A stretch of 64,000 bases of DNA from Neorhizobium galegae bv. officinalis (GTDB lineage: Bacteria; Pseudomonadota; Alphaproteobacteria; Rhizobiales; Rhizobiaceae), in assembly GCA_000985875.1 (NCBI GenBank), contig CCRI01000013.1:62001-126000 (forward strand), in the 5' to 3' direction. The notes below the pieces were generated by a model. It worked only from the letters and a program-made list of their open reading frames with translations, had not been told where the DNA came from and made no database searches. Position 1 is the stretch's first letter. Each line of letters starts with the position of its first letter. A program made the position numbers and the translations under genes. This document shows positions 54,161 through 62,300 of the stretch, in pieces.

Positions 54161-55141
54161 ATGACGACATTGCAGCAGGTGGCAACAAGAGCCGGATGTT
54201 CGCTGGCAACGGCGAGCCGGGCGCTCAGTCGCAACGGCAATGTCAGCGACCGCATGGCCCGCAGGGTCCGCCGCGCGGCGGCAGAGCTCGGTTATCGGCC
54301 GATACATTCATCGGCCGGCAGGCCAGGGCAACGGCCGGTGGTCGGCGTGCTGATCCCCAGCATCACCAATCCCGTCTTCGCCTCGTCGCTTTCCAGCATC
54401 CAGAACCGCATGCTGGTTGCCGGCCATGGCGTGCTGATCGCCCAGTCGAACTACGACCCTGCACGCGAGGCGGACGCAGTCGCCTCGCTTCTCAACGACC
54501 GGCCGACCGGCCTGATCCTGACCGTCTGCGATCCGGCCACGAGCGTTGCCCTCATGCCCTCGCTGCCGCCGACCGTGCTCCTCCACAACATGCCGACCGC
54601 GCTGTTTCCCGCCGCCGTCACCGTCGACAACCGGGGCGCTGGCCACGAGCTGACCACGCTGCTGATCGGACTTGGGCATCGCCGCATTCTGTTCGTCTCC
54701 GGCGCTTTCGCGACCTCCGACCGCGCCCGGTTCCGCCACGAAGGCTATCGCGACGCCATGGCGGAAAGCGGTATTCCGCCGCTGGAAGCGGTGCAGATCC
54801 CCTTCGTCAGCGGATACGACCAGCTCGACCTTAGCGCTGAGCTCTCCATGTTTTCGCCGACGGCGATCATCGCCTCGAACGATCTCCTGGCTTTCGGGGT
54901 CATCGGCGCCCTGCGGCGGGAAGGGCTTTCCGTACCACGCGATATCTCCGTGGCCGGTTTCGACGGGATCGCCATCGGACGGCTGATGGACCCGCCGCTG
55001 ACGACGGTGGAGATGCCGGATGCGAGCATGGGGGCGGCGGCGGCCTCGCTGCTGCTGGACATGGCCGAGAATGCGGCTCCCGCCCGTCATCTCGATGTCG
55101 CCTATATGCTGCGGCGAGGCGGCACGGTGCGGGCGATCTGA
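54161..55141 (+). CDS. LacI family transcriptional regulator
   Basis: A 326-residue LacI/GalR regulator. N-terminal helix-turn-helix TLQQVATRAGCSLATASRALS and hinge region ELGYRPIHSSAG, then a periplasmic-binding-like domain (GVLIPSITNPVFAS, GLGHRRILFVSG, SNDLLAFGVIGAL). ATG 54161 places the DNA-binding domain at residue 2. It is convergent with the ugp-like operon and separated from it by a terminator hairpin; regulation of that operon is likely but cannot be shown, since the operon promoter is 5 kb away. Confidence 0.92.
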   Translation: MTTLQQVATRAGCSLATASRALSRNGNVSDRMARRVRRAAAELGYRPIHSSAGRPGQRPVVGVLIPSITNPVFASSLSSIQNRMLVAGHGVLIAQSNYDPAREADAVASLLNDRPTGLILTVCDPATSVALMPSLPPTVLLHNMPTALFPAAVTVDNRGAGHELTTLLIGLGHRRILFVSGAFATSDRARFRHEGYRDAMAESGIPPLEAVQIPFVSGYDQLDLSAELSMFSPTAIIASNDLLAFGVIGALRREGLSVPRDISVAGFDGIAIGRLMDPPLTTVEMPDASMGAAAASLLLDMAENAAPARHLDVAYMLRRGGTVRAI

Positions 55142-55162
55142 GACACCCTGCGTCGTAAAGGG

Positions 55163-55194
55163 AAAACCGCCGCTTCCGGTCGGAAACGGCGGTT
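55163..55194 (-). terminator. Terminator between lacI and the ugpB-like gene
   Basis: Outer arms AACCGCCG and CGGCGGTT with inner TTCCG/CGGAA around a GT loop, followed on the minus strand by TTTT. It closes the ugp-like operon and also lies after lacI. Confidence 0.75.
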
Positions 55195-55222
55195 CCATGA
55201 TCCGATCAAGCCGGGACGGATC

Positions 55223-56488
55223 TTAGCTGCGCGGCAGCAAGCCCTTCACTTCGGAAGCCGCATCCTCCAGTGCTTCCTTCGGGGTGGCCTGCTGTTCGAC
55301 GATGCGCGACAGGTTCTCGACGATCGCCTGGGTGACCTTGACGCCGTTGGTGCCCGGGAAGGCATACCAGGGAATCATGCGGTCCATCTGGCTGAGGCCG
55401 GCGACGAAAAGCGGGTTCTGCTTGTAGAAGTTGCCGAGATAGTCCGGCGACTTGGCGGCGAGCTCGTTGTTCGGAACATAACCGGTGCCCGGGACGACGA
55501 CGGAGGCGCCATAAGGACCGGCGGCGAACTTGGCGAACTTCCAGGCTGCCTGCTGCTTTTCGGCATTGCGGGCGAGGATGACGACCGCGTTGCCGCCGGT
55601 CGGCAGCTTGCCCCTGACCGGATCGATCAGCGGGATCTGCGCGGTGCGCAGGTCGAACTTGTCGCCGACGCTCTTGATCGTGTTGCGCAGGGCGCCGGTC
55701 GTCTTGAATTCGATGCCGACCTTGCCGGCAAAGAAGGCCTGTTCACCGGCCTGGGCGGTGAAGACCGGCAGGCCACCCTGCTTGACCATGCGGTCGAGAG
55801 TTTCGACAGCCTTCAGGCCTTCCGGTCCGGCGAAAGCGACGGACTTTTCGTCGGCGCTCAACATCTGACCGCCGGCGCCGAACAGAAGTGCCGAGAACAT
55901 CCAGTCGTCGCCCTGCCAGCGGAAATCGATGCCTTCGACGCCGTTGCCGAGCGCCTTGATCTTGGCGCCGAGCGCGATCACCTCATCCCAGGTCTTCGGT
56001 GGAACGTCCGGATTGCCGCCGGCGGCCTTAACGAGGTCGGCATTGTAGTACATGATCGGGTTCGACGTCGCGAAGGCGAGGCCGACCTGCTTGCCCTTGA
56101 CCTGTGCGAGCTTCAGGATGTTGTCGGAAAAGCCGAGCTTGCCCATATCGCCTTCCTTGGCGATGAACGGAGCGAGATCGACGGGCAGGTCGCGCTCTTG
56201 AACCATGCGCAGGCGGTTGAGGCCGATGAAGGTCAGGTCCGGCATTTCCGCCGTGCCGGCCTGGCGCATGATCAGCTGGATGCCCTCTTCATAGGTCGCC
56301 GACGGGTTGGCGAACTGGATCTTGATGTCCGGGTTTTCTTCCATGAACTTCTTCGAGATCGTGTCCATCACGTCCTTGAAGAAACCCGGCATCGGATAGT
56401 GCACGGTCAATGTCGTTTCGGCATGGGCCGGAAGCGACACCGTCATGGCAATCGCCGCTGCGGCGAAAAACTTGGTGAGATGCTTCAT
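55223..56488 (-). CDS. ABC substrate-binding protein, UgpB/sugar family 1
   Basis: A 421-residue periplasmic binding protein of family 1 (SBP_bac_1/8; sugars and glycerol-3-phosphate). Signal peptide AAAAIAMTVSLPAHAE. Family blocks: MEENPDIKIQFANPSATYEEG, NPIMYYNADLVKAAGG and FAGKVGIEFKTTGAL. Here the binding protein is the last gene of the operon, after both permeases, whereas it usually comes first. The preceding phosphodiesterase suggests a glycerophosphodiester-type ligand (the UgpB group). It ends 29 bp before a terminator. Confidence 0.92.
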   Translation of the reverse strand: MKHLTKFFAAAAIAMTVSLPAHAETTLTVHYPMPGFFKDVMDTISKKFMEENPDIKIQFANPSATYEEGIQLIMRQAGTAEMPDLTFIGLNRLRMVQERDLPVDLAPFIAKEGDMGKLGFSDNILKLAQVKGKQVGLAFATSNPIMYYNADLVKAAGGNPDVPPKTWDEVIALGAKIKALGNGVEGIDFRWQGDDWMFSALLFGAGGQMLSADEKSVAFAGPEGLKAVETLDRMVKQGGLPVFTAQAGEQAFFAGKVGIEFKTTGALRNTIKSVGDKFDLRTAQIPLIDPVRGKLPTGGNAVVILARNAEKQQAAWKFAKFAAGPYGASVVVPGTGYVPNNELAAKSPDYLGNFYKQNPLFVAGLSQMDRMIPWYAFPGTNGVKVTQAIVENLSRIVEQQATPKEALEDAASEVKGLLPRS

Positions 56489-56513
56489 CGCATAGTCTCC
56501 TGGTTGATGCCGG

Positions 56514-57350
56514 TCAGCCTTTGAGACCGGTCATGGTGATGCCCTCGACGAAGCGCTTCTGTGCGAGAAGGAAAGCAGCGACGAGGGGAGTGGTGATGAT
56601 CAGCGTGGCGGCCATCAGCGCGCCGTAGTCGTCGCCGGCCTCGGCGGCGCGGAAATAGAGGAGGCCGAGCGGCGGCGTCGCGTAGGACTGGTTGGAAACG
56701 ACGATCAGCGGCCAGTAGAGGTCGTTCCAATGGGCAACGACCGAGAAGATCGCAAACGCGGTGATCGCCGGCCAGGCATTGGGCACGATCACGCGGCCGA
56801 TAATCCCGAGTTCCGACATGCCGTCGAGCCGGGCGGCATGGATCAGGTCGTCCGGAATGGCGCGGAAGAACTGCAGGAAGAGGAAGATGCCGAAAACCGA
56901 GATGGTGAAGGGGGCGACCAGCGCGAAATAGCTGTTGAGCACCGCCATGCGGTCGAAGGCGACGTAGAGGGGCAGGGCGGTCGCATGGATCGGCACCAAA
57001 AGGCCGAGCATGACCAGCACCATCATCAGCCTTGCGGCGCGGAATTTCAGCTTCGCCATGGCATAGGCGCAGGGGATGGCGATCATCACCTGAAAGACGA
57101 AGATCAGCGCGCAGACCACGACGCCGTTCCACAACAGCGTCGTCATCGAGACGCGGGTCAGCGCCTTGGTGAAGTTGGCGACATAGGACCAGTGCTGCGG
57201 GATGAGCGACAGCGACGAGGAGAAGATGTCGCTCTGGGCCTTGCCGGCGGTCGAGATCATGAAGACATAGGGTGCGAGGAAGATCACCGCCCCGAAGATC
57301 AGGATCGACAGGCGGACGGCGCGGCCGAGGGTGAAGGCTGAAGCGTTCAT
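56514..57350 (-). CDS. ABC permease, UgpE-like
   Basis: A 278-residue permease of the carbohydrate type (MalG/UgpE). The N-terminus FGAVIFLAPYVFMISTAGKAQ is the first helix, and the EAA coupling motif is DLIHAARLDGMSELGIIGRVIVPN. The C-terminal QKRFVEGITMTGLKG is the UgpE/MalG signature end. The ATG ending at 57350 overlaps the stop of the UgpA-like gene by four bases. The longer frame upstream is a shadow of that gene. Confidence 0.93.
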   Translation of the reverse strand: MNASAFTLGRAVRLSILIFGAVIFLAPYVFMISTAGKAQSDIFSSSLSLIPQHWSYVANFTKALTRVSMTTLLWNGVVVCALIFVFQVMIAIPCAYAMAKLKFRAARLMMVLVMLGLLVPIHATALPLYVAFDRMAVLNSYFALVAPFTISVFGIFLFLQFFRAIPDDLIHAARLDGMSELGIIGRVIVPNAWPAITAFAIFSVVAHWNDLYWPLIVVSNQSYATPPLGLLYFRAAEAGDDYGALMAATLIITTPLVAAFLLAQKRFVEGITMTGLKG

Positions 57351-58279
57351 GAGTAATGCACCTGCTTGTCCTGGACGCGGTATTGCAGGAACATCAGCAC
57401 CACCAGGATGGCGAGGAAAACGACGGTCATCGCCGAGGCGTAACCGACTTTCAGGTAGACGAACCCTTCCTGGTAGATGGTGAAAAGCAGCACTTCGGAA
57501 GCCTTGTTCGGCCCGCCTTCGGTCAGCGTCTTGACCGTCTCGAAGACCTTGACTGCATTGATGATGCTGATCGTGGTGACGAACAGCGTCGTCGGCCCGA
57601 GCATCGGCCAGGTGACCAGCCGAAACCGGTCGAAGGCCGAGCGGGCGCCATCGACATGCGCTGCCGCATAGAGTTCGCGGGGGATCGCGGTGAGGCCGGC
57701 CAGGAAAAGCACGAGATTGAAGCCGACCGATTGCCAGATGCCGATGATCGACAGGCTGTAGAGGACGGATGTCGAGGCGCCGAGCCAGTTGGGACGTGGC
57801 AGGCCGCCGAGCGCCAGAAGCGCGTTGATCGGGCCGATCGTCGGGTGGAAGAGATATTGCCAGACGGTCGCCATGGCGACGAGCAGCGAGGCGACCGGCA
57901 GGAAATAGGCGGTTCGAAAGAAGGAGCGGCCGATAGTTTCGCTTTCGATCAGCATTGCAAGGCCGAGCGCCATGAAGATCGAGATCGGTGCGACGATCGC
58001 CGCATAGACCGTCGTGTTCCACAGCGAGCGGCGGAAGGTCCGGTCGGTGAAAAGTTCCGTGTAGTTGTCGAAGCCGACGAAGCGGAAGCCCGTATAACCG
58101 AGTTCGTAATCGGTAAATCCGAACAGGATCACCACCGCTACCGGTAGGAGGATGAAGACGAACAGAAGAACCATGGCCGGCAGCGACAGGATGAGCCCGG
58201 CGCGCGCCTCCTGCCGTTCGGCGGCCGAGCGAGCAGGTTTCCCGGCGAGCGGAAGTGCAGCAGCGGTCGCCTCAGCCAT
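57347..58279 (-). CDS. ABC permease, UgpA-like
   Basis: A 310-residue permease of the MalF/UgpA type: first helix LILSLPAMVLLFVFILLPVAV, the conserved FVGFDNYTELFTDRTFRRSLWN segment in two parts, and EAA coupling motif ELYAAAHVDGARSAFDRFRLVTWP. The ATG ending at 58279 overlaps the ugpC-like stop by eight bases. It pairs with the UgpE-like permease and the ATPase at 58272. Confidence 0.93.
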   Translation of the reverse strand: MAEATAAALPLAGKPARSAAERQEARAGLILSLPAMVLLFVFILLPVAVVILFGFTDYELGYTGFRFVGFDNYTELFTDRTFRRSLWNTTVYAAIVAPISIFMALGLAMLIESETIGRSFFRTAYFLPVASLLVAMATVWQYLFHPTIGPINALLALGGLPRPNWLGASTSVLYSLSIIGIWQSVGFNLVLFLAGLTAIPRELYAAAHVDGARSAFDRFRLVTWPMLGPTTLFVTTISIINAVKVFETVKTLTEGGPNKASEVLLFTIYQEGFVYLKVGYASAMTVVFLAILVVLMFLQYRVQDKQVHYS

Positions 58280-59441
58280 GGACCGTCTCCAGCATGACGG
58301 TGGCATCGAGCGGTGTCGAAGGCAGGCGATGACCTTTCTCGGCAAAGACGAAGAGGCGGTCGGCGGAAAAATCGAGACGCACGGGCATGCCGGCGGCAAG
58401 ACCGACGCCTTCGGCGGGCGAAAGCTTGGCGACCACCGGTTCGCCGATTGCATCCAGGCGGCAATAGAGGACGATCTCGGAGCCCAGGAACTCGATCCGG
58501 TCAATGCGTGCCGGCAGGCCCTGCTGGCCGGTGCGGGAGACCCGGATGAATTCCGGGCGAATGCCGATCGTCACCGAAGCACCGGCTACGACCATCTCCC
58601 GACGTAATCCCACCCGGATATCGCCGAGCGCTATCGTGCCATCGGCGCCGACCTGCGACGGAAAAAGGTTGATGCGCGGCTGGCCGACGAAACGGGCAAC
58701 CTCGATATGCGCCGGATCGTCGTAGATCACCTGCGGCGAGGCGAGCTGCAGCAGCGAACCGCCGATCATCACGGCGACGCGGTCGGCCATCGATAGCGCT
58801 TCCGCCTGGTCATGGGTGACATAAAGCGTCGGCACTCCGGCGCGGCGGTGCAGTTCGACGATCTCGCCGCGGGCATGGACGCGCAGGTTGGCGTCGAGGT
58901 TGGAAAGCGGTTCGTCCATCAGGAAGACGGAGGGGCGGCGCACCATGGCGCGGCCGAGCGCGACGCGCTGGCGCTGGCCGCCTGACATCTGGCCGGGTTT
59001 GCGGTCGAGCAGATGGTCGATCTTCAGCGACGCGGCCATCTCGCGCACGTCGCGCTTGATCGCCGCGACCGCCTTGCGCTGGCCGGGCATCAGCGGGCCG
59101 ATCACCGGCAGGCGCTGCGTCCGCGTCAGCTTGCGCATGACCAGCGGCACGGCGATGTTCTGCGCTGCCGTCAGATGCGGGTAAAGCGCGTAGGACTGGA
59201 ACACCATGGCGATGTTGCGGTCGGCCGCCGGCACCGGCGACAGGTCGCGGTCGCCAAGCATGATTTCACCGGCGTCAGCGCTTTCGAGGCCGGCGAGGAT
59301 GCGCAACAGCGTGCTCTTGCCGCAGCCGGAAGGCCCGACGAGGGCGATGAACTCGCCCGGACCGGCATCAAAGCTGACGCCCTTGAGGATCGGATTGCCG
59401 GAGAAGGATTTCTGGATGCCGCGAAGCGAAAGGGAGGTCAT
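58272..59441 (-). CDS. ugpC: ABC transporter ATPase, UgpC/MalK-like
   Basis: A 389-residue ATPase with the C-terminal OB-fold regulatory domain of the MalK/UgpC class. Walker A GPSGCGKST, signature MSGGQRQR, Walker B VFLMDEPLSNLD, H-loop YVTHDQAEAL. A longer than usual insertion after about residue 90 (TRTQRLPVIGPLMPGQRKA) separates the Q-loop from the signature. It overlaps the phosphodiesterase stop by four bases. A second ATPase of the same class is at 62301. Confidence 0.93.
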   Translation of the reverse strand: MTSLSLRGIQKSFSGNPILKGVSFDAGPGEFIALVGPSGCGKSTLLRILAGLESADAGEIMLGDRDLSPVPAADRNIAMVFQSYALYPHLTAAQNIAVPLVMRKLTRTQRLPVIGPLMPGQRKAVAAIKRDVREMAASLKIDHLLDRKPGQMSGGQRQRVALGRAMVRRPSVFLMDEPLSNLDANLRVHARGEIVELHRRAGVPTLYVTHDQAEALSMADRVAVMIGGSLLQLASPQVIYDDPAHIEVARFVGQPRINLFPSQVGADGTIALGDIRVGLRREMVVAGASVTIGIRPEFIRVSRTGQQGLPARIDRIEFLGSEIVLYCRLDAIGEPVVAKLSPAEGVGLAAGMPVRLDFSADRLFVFAEKGHRLPSTPLDATVMLETVHG

Positions 59442-60265
59442 TCGGCCGCCTCCGTCTTCACCGGACGCGGATAAACCTCGTCGATAACATCGTCGATGAC
59501 ATAAGCGGTCATACCCGGCACGGCGACGATCTCGGTCCGTACGTCGTCGCCGAAGGTGTGAACGGCGGCGCCGATCAGACGCTCTCCCGGCATTTCACGC
59601 TCCAGCTTGTCGATGATGAAGGCAGCCGAGGGACCCCAGGTGAGTGCGATATTCTCATGACGGCCCTGCCAGGCCCAATGCAGGTGGCCGCTGGCAAAAA
59701 GTGCCACGTCATGCGCGGCGAACAGGTCGAAGAGCCGGGTGCGTTCCTTCGGCCGTGCCCCCCAGTACCCGGTATCGCCCTCATACGGCTCGTCGACGAA
59801 AAGCGGCTTGTGGGCGAAGAGGGCGAGGCGGCGGCTGTTCCGCCCTTCCAGTGTTTTGGTCAGCCATTCGAACTGGGCCTCTTCTTCTTCGTTCTCCTGG
59901 CCGAGGAGCAGCGAATTGAGCCCTACAAGACGCCATTCGCCGGCGTCGTGAAACCAACGGTCCTCTCCTGCGAATTCCCGCCAGCGCTCGAGGCGCTCGG
60001 CATTGACGGGCTGGGCGGAACCCGGCAAATGGCCGACATCGTGGTTGCCGGGCACGATCAGCATCGGGACCGAAACCTGACGCATCAGGTCCATGCAGAA
60101 GGTGATGTCTTCCGGCTTGTCGGCGCCATCGACGGTCAGATCCCCGGTATGGATGATGAGGTCGGCCCGGCTATCCTCGATCCAGGTGAGCAGCGGCGCC
60201 CAGTTGCCGTTGAAATGCGACTTCTCCGGGCTGAAATGGGTGTCGGTAATCTGGATGATCTTCAC
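59438..60265 (-). CDS. Class III (calcineurin-like) phosphodiesterase
   Basis: A 275-residue metallophosphoesterase with all di-metal motifs: DTHF (residues 8-11), HTGDLTVDG, GNHDVGH, and GHLHWAWQG near the C-terminus. This set is that of CpdA/GpdQ-type phosphodiesterases, which cleave cyclic nucleotides or glycerophosphodiesters. Translation starts at GTG 60265, with CGGAGAAC about six bases upstream; the TTG at 60286 is upstream of that site. It is the first gene of the ugp-like operon, so it probably hydrolyses the imported phosphodiester. A Pho-box-like site is at 60376-60393. Confidence 0.9.
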   Translation of the reverse strand: MKIIQITDTHFSPEKSHFNGNWAPLLTWIEDSRADLIIHTGDLTVDGADKPEDITFCMDLMRQVSVPMLIVPGNHDVGHLPGSAQPVNAERLERWREFAGEDRWFHDAGEWRLVGLNSLLLGQENEEEEAQFEWLTKTLEGRNSRRLALFAHKPLFVDEPYEGDTGYWGARPKERTRLFDLFAAHDVALFASGHLHWAWQGRHENIALTWGPSAAFIIDKLEREMPGERLIGAAVHTFGDDVRTEIVAVPGMTAYVIDDVIDEVYPRPVKTEAAE

Positions 60266-60375
60266 GGCAGTTCTCCGGTCTCGCAAATGCCTTTCGCAGG
60301 TGCGAAGGCGTTTACGGTTCCTTAGAGCGCTATCGTGTCAGGCCGGTTACAGAGTTTTCCAGCTTTCTTTCAATT

Positions 60376-60393
60376 CTGTCACAGGACTGTAAA
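60376..60393. promoter_or_regulatory. Candidate Pho box
   Basis: CTGTCAC at 60376-60382 and CTGTAAA at 60387-60393, 11 bp apart, the spacing of PhoB direct repeats. It stands about 110 bp upstream of the phosphodiesterase/ugp-like operon but reads in the plus-strand sense, toward the DUF982 gene, so its target is uncertain. Confidence 0.45.
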
Positions 60394-60530
60394 ACAGGCC
60401 GCTTTCAGCCTGGCGGATCGCTTCATCGTGTCTAAAAATGCTCTCGGGCGAACAGCCGCGATGTCTTGAACCCACTGCTCCATTTCCTAAATCAATCTGC
60501 GGTCCACGGCGAAGAGGAAAGGAGGTCGCG

Positions 60531-60824
60531 ATGGCTAATACGTTGTTTGACAAACCGCTGTTTGTGAAAACAGCCCGCTATATTCAGGAGCTTGCAAGCC
60601 TGGAAGACGTCTTTGACTTTCTCGACGAGTGGCCGATCGACAAAAGAGGCGACACATACGAGGTGTTGTCGAAAGCTTGTCGGATGGCCGCTCAAGGCAT
60701 CTTCCCCTTGCCGGCAATCCGAGAGAACGTGCGGCGATTCCTGCTGAAGGAGCGCGTCTTGGCGAATATCGAGGAGGTACCTCTGTTCGCAGGGCGCATG
60801 AACGACCGAAATCTCGGCTCATGA
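60531..60824 (+). CDS. DUF982 domain protein
   Basis: A 97-residue small cytoplasmic protein of the DUF982 family, which is concentrated in Rhizobiales and often present in many copies per genome; its role is not established. Seen: FVKTARYIQELASLEDVFDFL near the start, YEVLSKACRMAAQGIFPLPAIRENVRRFL in two parts, typical of the family. AAAGGAGG is five bases before the ATG at 60531; the longer upstream frame is unlikely. It stands alone. Confidence 0.88.
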   Translation: MANTLFDKPLFVKTARYIQELASLEDVFDFLDEWPIDKRGDTYEVLSKACRMAAQGIFPLPAIRENVRRFLLKERVLANIEEVPLFAGRMNDRNLGS

Positions 60825-60847
60825 GGCTGCTGGTATAGCAGGAACGT

Positions 60848-60884
60848 AAAAAAAGCCCCGCAGCCGGTACGGCCACGGGGCTTT
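60848..60884 (-). terminator. Rho-independent terminator after the secreted protein gene
   Basis: AAAGCCCCG (60852-60860) pairs with CGGGGCTTT (60876-60884), with an inner GCCG/CGGC stem and a seven-base T-run on the minus strand. It lies 26 bases past the secreted protein stop and could also end the DUF982 transcript. Confidence 0.85.
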
Positions 60885-60909
60885 GGACGACGAGATCTGC
60901 CCGATCGCG

Positions 60910-61230
60910 TCAGCAGGAATTTGCCTGGTTGGTTGGGCTGTTCGGGTTGGAGGTGGACGCGTTGGTGCCACCGGCTCCCGCAGTCGTCGGGCTCTTGCCG
61001 CAATTGGCATTGCTGCTTCCGGCCGTGCCGGCGCCCTGGGTGTTGGTGTTCCCCGTTGCCGACGTTCCGGGGGCAGTCGTATCGGTCGCCGTCCCGGCTC
61101 CGGTCCCGGCGCCCGAGGCGCCGGTCGAACCCGAGCCGCCGGTGCCGGAACCACCGCCAGCACCCTGTGCGAATGCAGACGTAGCGAGACCAAGCGCAAG
61201 AGCGCTCGCAGTAAGAAGTTTTACGATCAT
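60910..61230 (-). CDS. Secreted Gly/Ser/Thr/Ala-rich small protein
   Basis: A 106-residue protein with a clear signal peptide (VKLLTASALALGLATSAFAQ) and a mature part made almost only of Gly, Ser, Thr, Ala and Asn, with two cysteines, near residue 77 and at the very end. The composition implies an unstructured exported peptide. Similar small Gly-rich secreted proteins are frequent in rhizobia with no known function. GAGAGGAAAC precedes the ATG. It has its own terminator. Confidence 0.8.
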   Translation of the reverse strand: MIVKLLTASALALGLATSAFAQGAGGGSGTGGSGSTGASGAGTGAGTATDTTAPGTSATGNTNTQGAGTAGSSNANCGKSPTTAGAGGTNASTSNPNSPTNQANSC

Positions 61231-61424
61231 GAAGTGTTTCCTCTCAGTTTTCGTTACGGCCTCCTAACCTCGGGTCGCTTGGAAAGTTCCCGTCACCGAA
61301 ACCGTTCGCCACCGGCTGGAATCGTGAGAGTTTCTGCAGTTGGCCGGGCGCACCATACATCGCCTCCGCTATCGGAACCGTGGGGCAAGGATCGGAGCTG
61401 CGTGAGAGAACCTATGTGTCGGGA

Positions 61425-61736
61425 TTAATCGAACGGCATGTAACCACGGTTCACACGGTCCAGCCAATCGAGTCTGGATTTGCCGGACGCACGGAGGTAG
61501 GCGGCTGCTTCGAGGACAAGCGGATGATGCAAATCCTGTTTTTTCAGCCAATACCTCGTTTTACCCCGGTTCCAGCCCATCAGGGCTGCCTTTTCCGGCT
61601 CGTCGCTGTATGCGCGCACCAGGAGCGTCAAAACTCCGTCTGAGAACTCATAAACATCGTATTCGTAATGGTAGTCATAGAACCCGTCGCCGTCAGGTTC
61701 GGATGTCTCGACGTGATGCGAGACCTCCACCGTCAT
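61425..61736 (-). CDS. Hypothetical protein
   Basis: A frame of 103 codons from ATG 61736, with a Tyr/Asp-rich start (FYDYHYEYDVYEF) and C-terminal RLDWLDRVNRGYMPFD. I do not recognise the family. A longer frame up to 61895 lacks a better start. There is no strong ribosome-binding site. The balanced amino-acid usage suggests a real gene, but this is only moderate evidence. Confidence 0.55.
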   Translation of the reverse strand: MTVEVSHHVETSEPDGDGFYDYHYEYDVYEFSDGVLTLLVRAYSDEPEKAALMGWNRGKTRYWLKKQDLHHPLVLEAAAYLRASGKSRLDWLDRVNRGYMPFD

Positions 61737-61932
61737 GGGCCATGCTGGAGCGCTCCGCCCGCGGAGGGCGGAAATCCGCCATATGACCACCCAAACCGGA
61801 TAGTACAGTCGTTCAATCTGGTACAAGTTCACCCGCCAACCAAGTTTGCCTGCAAGAGAATTGCATTTTCCCACACCGCTCGAAACCGCCGCCACGACTT
61901 CAGTCCTCCCGGCTTTGTGAGCGCCTGGACCT

Positions 61933-62298
61933 CTATGATGGTCGCCTTCGCTTCACGCTGGAGTTCTCGCGGATCGTGTCGATGAATGCCCGCAGTTTTG
62001 GCTGGCTCTGCATGGCTGCCGGAAAATACAGGAAAATGCCGTCATCCGGAGGAATGTCGTCTGCGAACATCAATTCAAGATCGCGGCGGGCGAGCTCTTG
62101 AGCCACTTCGACGTCCAGCACGAAGGCGGGACCAAAACCCTGCACGGTCAATCTGGCCAGCGCAGCCCGATCGTCGATGATAAGGCCGGTGTCCATCTGC
62201 CCCTGCAACGGCTTGCCCTCGCGCTGGAATTCCCAGACCTGCAGAGCGAAAGCCGGGAAACCGGTACATTCTTGCTGCGAGATCACCAACGGGTCCAG
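61933..62298 (-). pseudogene. LysR regulator C-terminal remnant
   Basis: From just after the ugpC-like stop, the frame reads LVISQQECTGFPAFALQVW, then TGLIIDDRAALARLTVQGFG and QSQPKLRAFIDTIREN, the C-terminal half of a LysR effector-binding domain (TGFP and the final RAFID helix are typical). The DNA-binding half is absent, and the upstream part of the frame is only a shadow of the ATPase gene. It has no start of its own and is probably a dead fragment left by a recombination event at the ugpC end. Confidence 0.7.
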
Positions 62299-62300
62299 GC

